Shown: positions 21,028-32,021 of the stretch, one piece after another | How the letters are laid out: each line of letters begins with the position of its first letter | How positions within the stretch are numbered: the first letter of the stretch is position 1 | Assembly: GCF_002575655.3 (NCBI RefSeq) | Contig: NC_053037.3 | Span: forward strand, 443,765,793 to 443,829,792 | Reading direction: 5' to 3' | Length of the DNA: 64,000 bases | Source of the DNA: Aegilops tauschii subsp. strangulata | Lineage: Eukaryota; Streptophyta; Magnoliopsida; Poales; Poaceae | The notes under the pieces: model-generated | Told to the model about the DNA's origin: nothing | What the model saw: the letters and a program-made list of their open reading frames with translations, nothing else | Database searches by the model: none | Position numbers and translations under genes: made by a program

Positions 21028-24000
21028 ATGCCTCCCCACGTAGAGCAGCTTGGCGGGGATTGGGACGGCTCCATCGTCCATGACGACCACGTCGACATCC
21101 TCCGCAACACGCGGCGGCTGCCCGGTGCGGACAAAGTGGCGGTCCGCCTCGCGCCGGCGAAGGAAATCAGGCCGGAGCCGCGGGAGGGCGAGCGGGTGGT
21201 CTTCCGCTCGCACTTCCTACGCGGCTTCGGCTTGCCAGTGAGCGCCTTCTTCCGCTCCTGGCTGGAATTCTATCAGCTCCAGCCGCACCATCTCACCCCC
21301 AACGCGGTGGTGCTGCTGTCTGCCTTCGTCACCCTGTGCGAGGGCTACCTCAGCGTCCTCCCCACCCTTGAGCTCTGGGGGGAGTTCTTCCAGTCGAAGC
21401 TGGGCACGCGCATGAGGGGCGTGCCGGCTTAGACTGGCGCCTTCATCGCGTCGCGGAGATCGGCCGCCGACAACACCTTCCCCGTCATCACGCTAATCCA
21501 ATCGGTGAAGAAGTGGCAGAAGTCATACTTCTACGTGCGGAACACCGCTCCGCGGGGCGACTACATCAACCTGCCGGCTTACGTAGCCGGCCCACCGGCG
21601 GGCAGGCTGCCCCAGTGGTCCTTCCGGGCCGTGATGCTGTTGCAGGCGGGAAACGCCGCCATCGCCCGACTGCGGGTGATGGTCCAGTCGGAGGGCCTAA
21701 CGGGGCCCGACCTTCTGGCTGCGTTCGTCACGGGCCGGTTTTTTCCGCTCCAGAGCCGGCCTCATCTGATCTGTCAGATGAGCGGCCAGCTCGATCCGAG
21801 CCGCATGTGCACCCAGGAGATGCCGCGCCACCAGGTCGCCTACATGGTGAACTACCTCGCAAACTGCCAACTCTCTGAAGTGTGGCAATTCGGCAAGGAG
21901 CCATATAGCCGTGCCAATCCTCCGCCTACGGTACGCTCCCCTTTTCTCTTTCTTCTCTCTCTCTCTCTCTCTCTCTCAGCCTTGTTGCCGAGTATCTCTT
22001 GGCCAACTCTGACTTAGTCGGCTTTGTTCTTCGACAGAGCCCTCTGCTTCGGCCGGCCGGCGGGTCAGACGCGGAGCGTCGCTTCGTCCCCGACCGGACC
22101 GAACACGACCTGGAGGACCCCGACCTGGGGGCGGTCCATATGGACGACGCCGTCGAGCCGGCCGGTGGCCAAGCCGGCGACGAAACGGGCGGCTCCGGGT
22201 TCACTGGTACCTTCGACGACTGGCCGGACGAGGATGAAGCCGAAGCCGTCCCGCGCCGCCAGCCGGCATCCGGACGCGGCGCGGGCTCCTCCGGCGCGCA
22301 GCCTGCTCGGGGTGGAGGCCAGAAGCGCCGCGCCGCTCAGGGCTTGTTCGGCAGCCGAACGAAGAAGTCCAGGGGCGGGCCGGCAGCCACCAGGCGGGAA
22401 GAGGCGGCCGCGAAGGCGGCTCGCTTCCGCAAAGTGGTGAAGCAGCCGCAGACCGTGTCGGCGTAAGTTCTCTTTCTCTGTGTACTCTCTTTCTTTTCTT
22501 TGGTGGTTCTTGAACTCTCGTCTTCTTCTTCGACGATCAGAGCTCCGTTGTCACTTGAGCGGGCGGCTGCTGGCTCCATCGTCGAGTCGCCAAGGGGCTC
22601 TGGGAGCACCACCCGCCGCGTGGACCCCCGCGCCGCCCTCCAGGAGGCGACGGAAAGGAACGCGCGGGAGGTGCGGGAGGAGCAGGAGGCACGGGAGGCG
22701 GAGGCACTGAAGGCAGCAGCCGCCCAGGCGGCTCGGGAGGAAGAGGCGGCGAAGGCGCTCGCCGAGGCCGCAGCCAAGGCCCAGGCAGAGGCTGAGGCCG
22801 CGGCGGCGGCAGGGGAGGTTCTGATGGTCACCCCCCTGCGCACCATGGCGCCTGGGGACACGGAGCCCTCGCCAGGGGGAGCCAGCAGCGGCCAGCCAGG
22901 GCTGGGGGGAAGCGGCGATGACGTCATCATCTTGGAAAAGGCGCCGGAGCCGACCCCTCCGACTAGGGCGGCCCAAGGCGGCCAGCCTGAGCCTGCGCCC
23001 GCACAGTCGGCGGAGGGCGAGCCGGCCGCGGGGGCTGAGGTGGCGGTCCGGGTTCCGCCAAGCCGGCGTGCAGGGAAGGCCGCGTCGGAGCCGCAGAAGG
23101 CCGCGTCGGAGCCACAGCCGGCCGTGGGCTCCAGCTCGTCGGCCCGAGACGCGGAGGCGGCCAGTGCTACCTCGGGGTGGACGCCAGGCGGAGGGACAGC
23201 CGTGGTGAACGTCGCTGCACAAGACGTCCGGACCCGGCTCCAAAGCCAAGCCGCGGCGCTGAGGCAGTTCACCGACGAATTCCTCGCAACGCGGGCGGCC
23301 ATCCGGGTTAGTATTCCCATCTGGTTCTTTCTTGATCTTGATTTCTCTCGTGGGGGCGCGTCAGCGCACCCACTGGGTGTAGTCCCCGAGTTCCGAGTCG
23401 GCTGCTGCGCAGGCGGCTTGGAACTTCTTGGAGATTTTGTCTTTGCTGTTTTTGTTCTCACTTCGGTCTTCTGTCCGTTCTTGCAGGACTACCACAACCT
23501 CCGAGCGGCCACCTTCAACTCCCAGGCTCGGGAGCTGACTCAGAAGACCGCCGACCTTACTGAGAGCCGAGGTATGTGACTTGATCTTTATCTCATGTGG
23601 GGGCGCGTCAGCGCACCCACTGGGTGTAGTCCCCGAGATTCGGGCCGACTGCTGAGCAGTCGGCTCGGATCTTCCTTGACGATTTCTTATTGTTTTTCTT
23701 CTTCTGCCGTCTCTACAGCGGCCAACGCCAGTCTGAGGGCACAGCTGGGGGAGTCCCAGACTGCTCTTCGTGCCAAGGACGCCGAGCTCGCCGCCTTGGT
23801 ACAGGTGCGCGACCGCCTGGTCAAGAAGCTAGCCGACCAGGAGGAAAGCCACAAGGCGGCACTGAAGGCGGCGCAGGACCGCGAGGCCACTCTCCAGGCC
23901 GAGTTCGAGACGGAGGCGGCCGGCTGGGCAGAGGCCAGGCAGACCCTGGTCTCCGGCTATGGCTAGATCGAGGATCTGGTTGACGGTAAGCCGTCTATCT

Positions 24001-24801
24001 CTTCGTCCTTTCTTGCCATCTGCCACTTTGGCTTGTTTTCTGATTTTGGTGTTCTTTTCTTCCTTTCTTCTCCGCGCAGAGTATTTCCCTGGCTATTCGA
24101 CTGCCGCCAACCAAGCCATCGAGGCCCGTCGTCAAGCGAAGAGGCAGGCCGGCTTCGAGATCTCGCCAACCGCCGGCCGCTCGCTTGAGGAACAGCTCCT
24201 GGCGATCCAGGCTCGCATCCAGCCGGCTCACCGGCTGCTCCGCCGGCTTCAGCGTGCCGGGGCGCAGGGCTTGGCCGCCCTCTGGCCCGGCCAAGCGGTC
24301 CCTCGCACTCCCAGTCGGACCGCCGACTGGCTGGAGGTAGCAGTCGGCCGCTTCGAGGCTTGGAAGGCCTCGGCGGCTTGCTCCGGCGCCAGGCGGGCGC
24401 TGGAGTTCGTCAAGGCCTGGTATCCCGGCCTAAACCTGGACCAGCTGGCCACCTGGCGGCAGCAACCCGACACGGAGCTGGAGCCGGCGCGGCCGGCCAT
24501 CATTCGGCGAGCTTCGGCGATCGCCGATTACACTGACACCAGCGTCTTCGCCCCCGAGGTGGACGACAATGGAGTCGCCCAGCCGGAAGATTGGTTCGGG
24601 CTGGACCCGGCGTACGGCGAGGACTCAGCGGAGGAGATTGACTCCAGCGACGAGGGCGAAGAGGAGGAGGAGGAGGAGGGTGAAGACGCCGGGCCGGCTG
24701 GTGGAGTAGCCGGCCAGCCTCACCCTGACCGCACCTCCAGCACTACGTCGCGCGCGAGTGCGTCTCCTGCCGCCGGAGGTGGTCAAGCCGGGACCCGCTA
24801 G
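21028..24801 (+). pseudogene. Six-exon antisense gene of Tat element (~1055 codons, two in-frame TAGs)
   Basis: Exons: 21028-21930, 22038-22462, 22541-23306, 23487-23571, 23719-23985, 24080-24801; every intron has GT and AG ends, and the exon lengths sum to 3168 bases with phase kept throughout. The only breaks are TAG at 21430-21432 and 23964-23966. Exon 1 carries a Transposase_28-like domain (FRSHFLRGFGLPVSAFF, FYQLQPHHLTPNAVVLLSAF) and a WQKSYFYVRNTAPRGDY motif. Exons 2-3 are disordered, rich in Ala, Pro, Glu and Arg. Exons 4-5 look like a coiled coil (SLRAQLGESQTALRAKDAEL). Exon 6 ends in an acidic stretch. The C-terminal GARRALEFVKAWYPG resembles GARMALARVKTYWAE of the Fatima-like gene. 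It converges on pol. Function unknown; antisense extra ORFs are known in Tat elements. Confidence 0.8.
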
Positions 24802-25593
24802 GCGGCCACTCCTTCAGCCGGCAAAGCCGCCTTCACCGACCAGCTCGGCCTTCATGTCGCGCCCTAGTCTTCTTTCTTTTGTTTTCCTGTCTTGTTACTT
24901 TTTAACAATGTTTGGTTAAGTCTGCACAATTCCACCCACTGGGTGCATTCAAACTTATGTCTGTTGCCGCCTGTTGGGGGCTTTATGTATATATAGTTTA
25001 TGCAATTTGGCCTTTCCTTGTACTTTTGCTTTTTATCCTTCTGCTTTTTCCTTTGCCGCCCTCCCTTGGTTGCCGCCTCCCCAGTTAAACAATTGCTCTG
25101 CAATCTGTAGCCGGGGAGTGCCTGGCCGATTGGGGAGGGGGAAGTACTTTAGCTCTGCCGGACTTAAGCTAAGTTTTTTAGGAAGCCGGCCAGCCGGCTG
25201 CTTTGACAGCCGGCAGGCATATTTAGGGGCCGTCTCTTTGCTATATAGGTTAGTTGTTCCTTAGCCGTTTTTCGTGTGGGCGTCCTTTCTGTCTTGCCTC
25301 TTGCTAGTCGGGCAGTCAGTTCTTTGAGCTGCGACTTGCAACAAGAGGGGACTCGGGAGCCGGCGCACTACTTTGCTGACTTTTAGGAAGAACTTTCGAT
25401 ATAGCTCAAGGCGGCCAGTCCTCGGGCCGACTAGTTGAACCCGGTGCCGGACAAAAATTCGAAATATAATAATACATTCAAGGATATGACACTCGTCATT
25501 CATAGGTAAATAAAAGGCAGTCCCCGAGTACTGTTCGGGGGGCCTGTTGGTTTGTACTTAATACAAGAAGGGTAGCGTGATACATACTGATTT
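24802..25593. other. Gap between convergent antisense gene and pol
   Basis: About 790 bases between the two stop codons, with no sustained ORF. It begins with T-rich sequence suited to a plant 3' UTR of the antisense gene. A PPT-like AGTCCCCGAG lies at 25519-25528. Transcripts from both sides may overlap here. Confidence 0.55.
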
Positions 25594-27549
25594 TCAGCTG
25601 TAAAATCGTCTTAGGAGGTTTGCGTTCCATGGTCGCTCCGACTCCTTGCCGGAGTCGTCTCTCTTGCGTGCTCTTGGTTTTTGCGCGTCGATCAAGTAGT
25701 AGGAGTCGTTGCCGAGTGCCTTGCTGATGACGAAAGGGCCTTCCCAAGGGGCCGAGAGCTTGTGCTGGCCGGCTGTTCGCTGGATCAGCCGAAGCACAAG
25801 GTCGCCCTCTTGGAAGGATCTTGGCTTGACCTTGCGGTTGTAGTAGCGGCGCAGCCCTTGCTGGTAGATGGCGGACCGGCTGAGGGCTAACAGCCGGCCT
25901 TCTTCCAGTAGGTCGACGCCGTCTTCTCTTGCTTCTTTGGCTTCCTCCTCCGTGTACATGGTGATCCGAGGCGAGTCGAACTCGATGTCTGTTGGGATGA
26001 CAGCCTCAGCACCGTACACAAGGAAGAATGGAGTGAAGCCGGTTGACTTGTTGGGTGTAGTGCGCAGACTCCAGAGGACAGCCGGCAGCTCTTCGAGCCA
26101 GCAGCCGGCCGATCGCTCCAGTGGTACAACCAGTCGGGGCTTGATGCCAGAGAGGATGAGTCCATTTGCTTGCTCGACCTGGCTGTTTGACTGCGGGTGG
26201 GCAACGGACGCTAAGTCCAGTCGGATGCCCTGCGTCGCGCAGAAACGTGCCAGTGCTCCTTTGGCGAAGTTCGTGCCGTTGTCGGTGATGATGCTGTGCG
26301 GCACGCCGTACCGAGTAGTGATGTCGGTGATGAATGTCATGGCAGTCGGCCCATTCAGCTTCTTAATCGGCTTCACTTCGATCCACTTTGTGAACTTGTC
26401 CACAGCAACGAGTAGATGTGTCAGGCCGCCGCGGGCTGTCTTGAAAGGGCCCACCATGTCCAGTCCCCAGACGGCAAAAGGCCAGGTGAGGGGAATGGTC
26501 TTGAGTGCAGAAGCCGGCAGGTGTTGCTTGGAGCTAAAAACTTGGCATCCTCTGCAGCTCTTGACTATTGCTTTAGCATCCTCCAAGGCAGTCGGCCAGA
26601 AGAAACCGTGGCGGAAAGCTTTGGCCACGAGGGATCTTGAGGCTGCGTGATGGCCGCATTCGCCTTGGTGGATGTCTTTGAGGATTGTCACTCCTTTTTC
26701 TGGCTCGACGCAACGCTGGAAGACTCCAGTGACGCTGCGCTTCACAAGCTCCCTGTTGATTATTGTGTATGCTGCGGCTCGTCGTTGCACTAGTCTTGCT
26801 GAGATCTCATCAGCCGGCAGCTCTCTGCTGACTAGGAACTTGAGGATGGGCTGGGCCCTTGAGGGAGCTGTGACTTCTTCTTCTGTTAATGTGGCCACCA
26901 TGACTCGGGCGGGTGGGTTGGGTGTTGCATTGGAGTCGGCCACCGCTTCTTGTGTCGTTGCAGTCCCCGGGCCGACTGCTGCAGTCCCCGGGCCGGGTTC
27001 TGAAGTCCCTGGGCCGGGTGCGACTACGTCAGTCCCCGGGCCAGTCGTCGAAGTCCCCGTGCCGCCTGCGGGGTTTCTCGAGCCGGATCCGGCTGTTTCT
27101 GGCGCAGGCGGTACGAAGATGGAATCCGACTCTGGAGACGACTTGATGGACGGCTTGAGGAGGCGCTGGAGGGAGACGCCAGTCGGTATGGCTTGTCGGG
27201 TGGAGCCGATTCGTGCTAGGGCATCTGCTTGGTCGTTGTCGGCCCTTGGCACGTGAAGGAACTCGCACCCTTCAAAGTATCCGCTCATCTGCTGGATGAG
27301 GAAACGGTAGCTCGCCATGTTCGCGTCCTTGGCGTCCCAGTCGCCAGATGATTGCTGGACCACCAAGTCTGAGTCGCCGTAGCACAGGATCCGGCGTATG
27401 CCGAGTTCTTTGGCTAGCCGGAGCCCATGTACGAGCGCCTCGTACTCGGCCACGTTGTTGGAGGCGGCGAAGTGGATCTGCAGCGTGTACTTGAGCTTGT
27501 CGCCTTTGGGAGAGGTGAGGACGATGCCGGCTCCCAAGCCGGTGCGCAT
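25594..27549 (-). pseudogene. RNase H C-terminal part and integrase of Tat element
   Basis: This frame picks up the polyprotein after a one-base shift near 27549. It begins in a Tat-type RNase H (MRTGLGAGIVLTSPKGDK, AASNNVAEYEALVHGLRLA, YGDSDLVVQQ, RADNDQADALARIG). A linker of about 75 residues holds five GPGT copies. The integrase then shows its zinc finger (HQGECGHHAASR with CRGCQVFS) and core (WGLDMVGPFKTARGGL, IITDNGTNFAKG, HPQSNSQVEQANGLI), so D, D and E are present, and ends GPFVISKALGNDSYYL and RRFYS. It inserts element cDNA into chromosomes. Within this segment no stop is found. The N-terminal 60 codons of the longer ORF to 27729 are out-of-frame read-through. Confidence 0.88.
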
Positions 27550-29008
27550 TGGACCCGTCAAAGTGCATCCGCCAATGGCTAGAGTCAGGAGCCGGCGGTA
27601 AGTACTGGGTCTTGGCCCAGTCGACGAGGAAGTCGGCCAATGCTTGCGACTTGATGGCGGTGCGGGGCTGATAGAAAATCGTGTAGGGCGCCAAGGCAAT
27701 GGCCCATTTGGCCACCCAGCCGGATGCATCCCGGCTGCCTATGATCTCGGCGAGCGGGGCAGTGCACACGACCGTGATGGGGTGCTCTTGGAAGTAGGGC
27801 TTCAATTTCTTGGCAGCGAAGTACACCCCATAGCACATCTTCTGGTAGTGCGGGTAGTTTTGCTTGGAGCTGGATAGTACTTCGCTGAGGTAGTAGACCG
27901 GCCTCTGGACCAGCTGGGCTCGGCCTTCCTCTGGGCGCTGGACCACAACAACAGTGCTGACGACTCGGCTTGTCGCGGCGATGTAGAGGAGCATGGGCTC
28001 CTTCTCAGTCGGCGCGGCCAGGACAGGCGGAGTGGTCAACATTTTCTTCAACTCATGGAAGGCTTGGTCGGCTTGATCATTCCACTCAAAGTGAGTGGAC
28101 TTCTTCATGAGTCGGTACAGAGGGAGAGCCTTCTCTCCTAGTCGGCTGATAAAACGGTTCAGGGAGGCTAAGCAGCCAGTGAACTTCTGCACATCTCGCA
28201 GCTTGGTGGGAATCTCCATCCTCTCGATGGCCTTGATCTTGACAGGGTTGCACTCAATGCCGCGTTCGGAGACCAGGAAGCCTAGCAGCTGGCCGGCTGG
28301 CACTCCGAACACGCACTTCTCGGGGTTGAGCTTGATCTGGAATCGGCGCAAGTTGGCAAATGTTTCTTTCAGGTCTTCCAGCAAGGTACCGCACTTCTCT
28401 GTCTTCACCACAATGTCGTCTACGTAGACGTGGGCATTTCTGCCGAGTTGTTTCAAGAGGCATTTCTGCATGCAACGCTGAAAAGTGGCACCGGCATTTC
28501 TCAAGCCGAATGTCATTGTCAGGTAGCAGAAAGCTCCAAAGGGTGTGATGAAGGCAGTCTTCAGGCGGTCAGCCGGGTCCAACTTGATCTGATGATACCC
28601 TGAGTATGCATCCAAAAAACTTAACAGCTCGCATCCGGCTGTGGAGTCTATCACTTGATCAATCCGTGGCAGAGCAAACGGATCCTTTGGGCAGGCCTTG
28701 TTCAAACTCGTGTAGTCTATACACATGCGCCACTTGTTATTCTTCTTCAGAACCAGCACTGGGTTGGCAAGCCATTCTGGAAAGAATATTTCCATGATAA
28801 AGCCGGCTGCAAGGAGCCGGGCTATCTCTTCTCCCACGATTCTTCGCTTCTCTTCTGATAGTCGGCGGAGGGGTTGCTTGACTGGCTTCGCATCAGCTCG
28901 GACATGTAATTTGTGCTCGGCGAAATCCTTCGGGACACCCGGCATGTCCTTTGGGGACCATGCGAAGATGTCTCGATTCTCACGGAGGAAGTCGACGAGC
29001 TCGCCTTC
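27550..29008 (-). pseudogene. Reverse transcriptase and early RNase H of Tat element
   Basis: Open after the TAG at 29011-29009. It starts EGELVDFLRENRDIFAWSPK and shows polymerase motifs WRMCIDYTSLNKACPKD, LSFLDAYSGYHQIKLDP, MTFGLRNAGATFQRCM and catalytic YVDDIVVKTEK, then GFLVSERGIECNPVKIKAI and FTGCLASLNRFISRLGEK. The RNase H/tether follows (PVYYLSEVLSSSKQNYPHY), ending at RMHFDGSNA, where a one-base deletion shifts the frame near 27549. It copies element RNA to DNA in the particle. All catalytic residues are intact. A read-through in this frame to 27272 is meaningless, Arg-rich sequence. Confidence 0.9.
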
Positions 29009-29695
29009 CTATTTGCTGTCCAAGTTCGCCCCAATCACAGCGAACCTCTCGGGGTTCTCCGGGTCCAGAGGTATCTTCTTCGTCTCTTTGGCAGGCTGGA
29101 AGGAGCCTTGCGCATCACAATCCTTGGGGTTGGGGGACAAGGCCGGCTGCTTGCCGGCCATGGCCACAACCCATTCCAACATCTTCTTCTCTTCTGCCAC
29201 CACGAGGGACTCGGCCAGCCGGCTGCTGGCCATGGCACACTCGATGGACTTCTTGTAGTCGCCGGCTACCGTGATGATCCCCTTCGAGCTCGGCATCTTC
29301 ATCTTCAGGTAGGCGTAGTGGGGCACAGCCATGAACTTGGCCAAAGCAGGTCGGCCAAGTAGCGCATGATAGGGGCTCTCTAAATCCACCACCTCGAACC
29401 ATATTGCTTGCCGGCGAAAATGATCCTTGTCTCCGAAGAGAACATCCATTTTGATCTTGCCGATTGGAGAGCAAGATAGGCCGGGTACGATACCATGGAA
29501 GACGGTGCGGCTCGGCATGAGCTGCTTCGCTTTGATGTTCAGCTTGTCCATGGTGTCGCGGTACAGTATGTTGATACTGCTTCCGCCGTCTATCAGGACG
29601 CGGGAAAATCTGGCAGCTCGCCTCTCCGTCGCAAGGGTGACGTCCAAGACCATAGCATAGGAGCCGGGCGAAGGCATCACCTCTGGGTGGTCGAC
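29009..29695 (-). pseudogene. Protease region of Tat element
   Basis: In frame with gag and reverse transcriptase, bounded by TAG codons at 29698-29696 and 29011-29009. The retropepsin-like motif is LIDGGSSINILYRDTMDKL, with Asp-Gly-Gly in place of the usual Asp-Thr/Ser-Gly; the same change occurs in both Fatima-like elements, so it is a lineage trait. Later segments YHALLGRPALAKFMAVPHYA and LKMKMPSSKGIITVAGDY are typical of Tat proteases. It should release gag and pol products. The two flanking TAGs cut it off from both neighbours. Confidence 0.82.
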
Positions 29696-32021
29696 CTAGC
29701 TCCAGCTGATTGGCTTTTCCGACCAGTGCATGAACTCAGTGGTGCTAGAGGCAACTGCGTTCACTTCTTGGTGCTGCCAGCGTCGGCTGCGCTTGTCGTC
29801 GGCTTGACTTGTGAAGACGACGTAGGCGGCGTGCTCTTCGGGGAATTCGTCTTGGATGGCGCCGACTGCCGGCCGGGCCGCCGGCTGCTGGGGAGCTGGA
29901 GGCGGCGGGCCGGGAGGCGGAGGCGGCACCATCCCTTCGCCCTTGGTGATGCGGGTGAGCCAGTGGCACTTCCGTGTTGTATGGTTGGACGGCTTCGCGC
30001 CGCTGTGGAACTTGCAGGGAGCATCGAGTGCTTGTTCGTAGGAGAAAGATGGCTGCCAAGGTGGCCGGCCACCCTTCTTCTTGGGAGCGGGCCGCTCTTC
30101 GGGCTGCTCGTCTTCAATTGTGGCCACCTGCCGACTGGAGAAGGTCGGCATGGGGCCCTTGCGCTTGTGGTCCTTCTGGTAGGGCCGCCGGTTAGGGTCG
30201 CCAGCCGGCGTCTTGGGAGCCGGAGCAACTACTTTCCCCGAGGCGTCCACTCGGAGCTCGGTCTTCATTGAGGAGTCGGCAGTGGCGTACTTGTCAGCGA
30301 TGACTAGTAGCTCGTCGAGGGTAGCCGGCTCGTCGCAGAGGAGTCGGTGCTTGAGGAGGGTGCCCTCTCGGCACCCGGCAGTGAAGTACTCGATGGCCTG
30401 GACCTCATGCACTCCCTCGCAGGAGTTGCGGAGCTCGGCCCATCGCGTGAGGTAGTCGCGGGTCGACTCGTTGGGCCCCTGGACGCAGAGGGAGAGCTGG
30501 CGAGGCTTGGGAGGCCGCTTGTAGGTGCTAGTGAAGTTGCGGACGAATACTTCGGTGAAGTCCAGCCAACTGTTGATGCTGTAGGGCTTGAGGCTGTTGA
30601 GCCATGTGCGCGCCGTGCCCTGCAGCATCAGGGGGACGTACTTCACGACGACGCGCCGATTGCCGTTGGCGATGCTGACGGCCGTGGAGTAGTCGATGAG
30701 CCAATCTTCCGGCTTCACCGAGCCGTTGTACTTGGGCGTGTCTCTGGGGAGCGAGAACCCTTTGGGGAAGGGCTCATCGCAGATGCGGGGGCCAAAGCAT
30801 GGCGGGCCGACATCGTCTTCTTCTTCTAACGCCAAGGATCGAGCAAGGCGGTCGATCCTGTGGCGGGCGTCGTTCTCGCCGACTCCTTCTCGGCGGCCGA
30901 GTCGGTCGCCAAGAGTCAGATGTGTGACAGGCGGTGGAGTGAGGCGTCTTTCTGTTCGAGGCGGGGGAGGAGGCAGATTTCCTTGGTGCTCTACAGCTCG
31001 AGGGCGGCCATCCGCGTCGCGCTCGATGGTGATGCGAGTCCGGCTGCGGCTGGCAGCCGGCTCCTTGTCTTTCTTCTGGCGCGCGCCGCTCGCAGTTGGC
31101 GAGCGGGACGTCGCGGCGTGTTCCCGGCGCGGGGGATGGCTATCAGCACGGGCGCCGGCTTCGTGCCGTTCTGCAGCCGCGTCGATCAGCTGCTGGATCC
31201 GTCTTGTCATGTAGGGGAGCTCATCGGCTGCCAGCCCATTGAGCTCCTCTGCAGCCGCCTGAGCGGCTCGCAGATTCTCGAGCGGGGTGGCGTAGACGGG
31301 GCGATCTGCGCCCAGCATGCTGGCAACGGCTGCGCCGCGCTTCTGGACGAAGCCGGCTCGGCTCGGGCCGCTAGGCGGCGGCGTGCCGAAGGCGGCACGG
31401 TCGACTTCGCGCTGGTGGGCCTCGGTGAGGCGTCTCATCGAGGCTATCTTCTTGCCCTCCGCGATGAGGGCAAGGCGGCGTGCCTCCAGGGTCTCGGCGT
31501 CGGCGTCGGCCGGGATGGGGACGGAGAGGTCGTGCATCGCCGCTTGCTGAGCGTCGCAGGCGTTCTCGCCCGAGTTGGAGACGTGGCTGATGACCAGCAC
31601 TTCGGTGACAGCGCTGCTGCCACTGTCAGCTCGAGGGAGGGGGTCGTCGAAGACCACCACGTCGGAGGGGTAGGCGTCGAGTGACGCGGTGTCGGAGTCG
31701 ATGAGCATCGGGTCGGTGGAGCCGACAGACTCCACATCCGCAGCAGGCTCGCTGGAGAGGTGAAGTTGATCGAGGAGGCTGACGAGGCGGCTCTCGGGGT
31801 AGTCGGTGCCTGCGTCGGACGCAGGCTCATCGGAGATGCGAGTCTCGCCGAGCAGATCGGCGAGGCGGCTCGCTGCGCAGGCGTCGTCGACGCCTTGCAG
31901 CGCGTCGAGGCAAACGCCATCGGGCGCAGCAGGCTGGCTGCGCTCGCGGGGGAGGAAGAGGGTTCCCGTGCAGAACAGGTCTCCGGACGACGGTGCACCT
32001 GGCCCCACGGTGGGCGCCAGA
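29696..32021 (-). pseudogene. gag of Tat element
   Basis: The frame is open from inside the 5' LTR (32206) to a TAG at 29698-29696, so the start is uncertain. The first internal Met candidates lie well after the primer site, and translation may begin near MLIDSDTASLDAYPSD. The N-terminal 400 residues are low-complexity and Ala/Asp/Arg-rich. The gag domain sits near residues 480-620 of the open frame (DTPKYNGSVKPEDWLIDYST, MLQGTARTWLNSLKPYSINS, YLTRWAELRNSC). A zinc-binding motif of Tat type follows: CKFHSGAKPSNHTTRKCHWL. A proline-rich stretch precedes the stop. The whole gag-protease-reverse transcriptase region is one frame with two TAGs until 27549. Confidence 0.85.
32002..32019 (-). other. 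Candidate primer binding site of Tat element
   Basis: Minus-strand TGGCGCCCACCGTGGGGC begins two bases after the 5' LTR. It starts TGGCGCC as many plant gypsy primer sites do; the tRNA was not determined. Confidence 0.65.

Noticed and set aside
20436..21134. 232-codon minus-strand ORF over the antisense gene start
   Set aside because: GC-driven open frame covering the polypurine tract, promoter and first exon; no domain.
22337..23461. Long minus-strand ORFs opposite the antisense gene (374 and 232 codons)
   Set aside because: They mirror the Ala/Pro/Glu-rich exons 2-3 of the plus-strand gene; low complexity only, and they cross its introns.
25868..26650. 260-codon plus-strand ORF opposite the Tat integrase
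   Set aside because: Shadow of integrase; codon usage and conservation belong to the minus strand.
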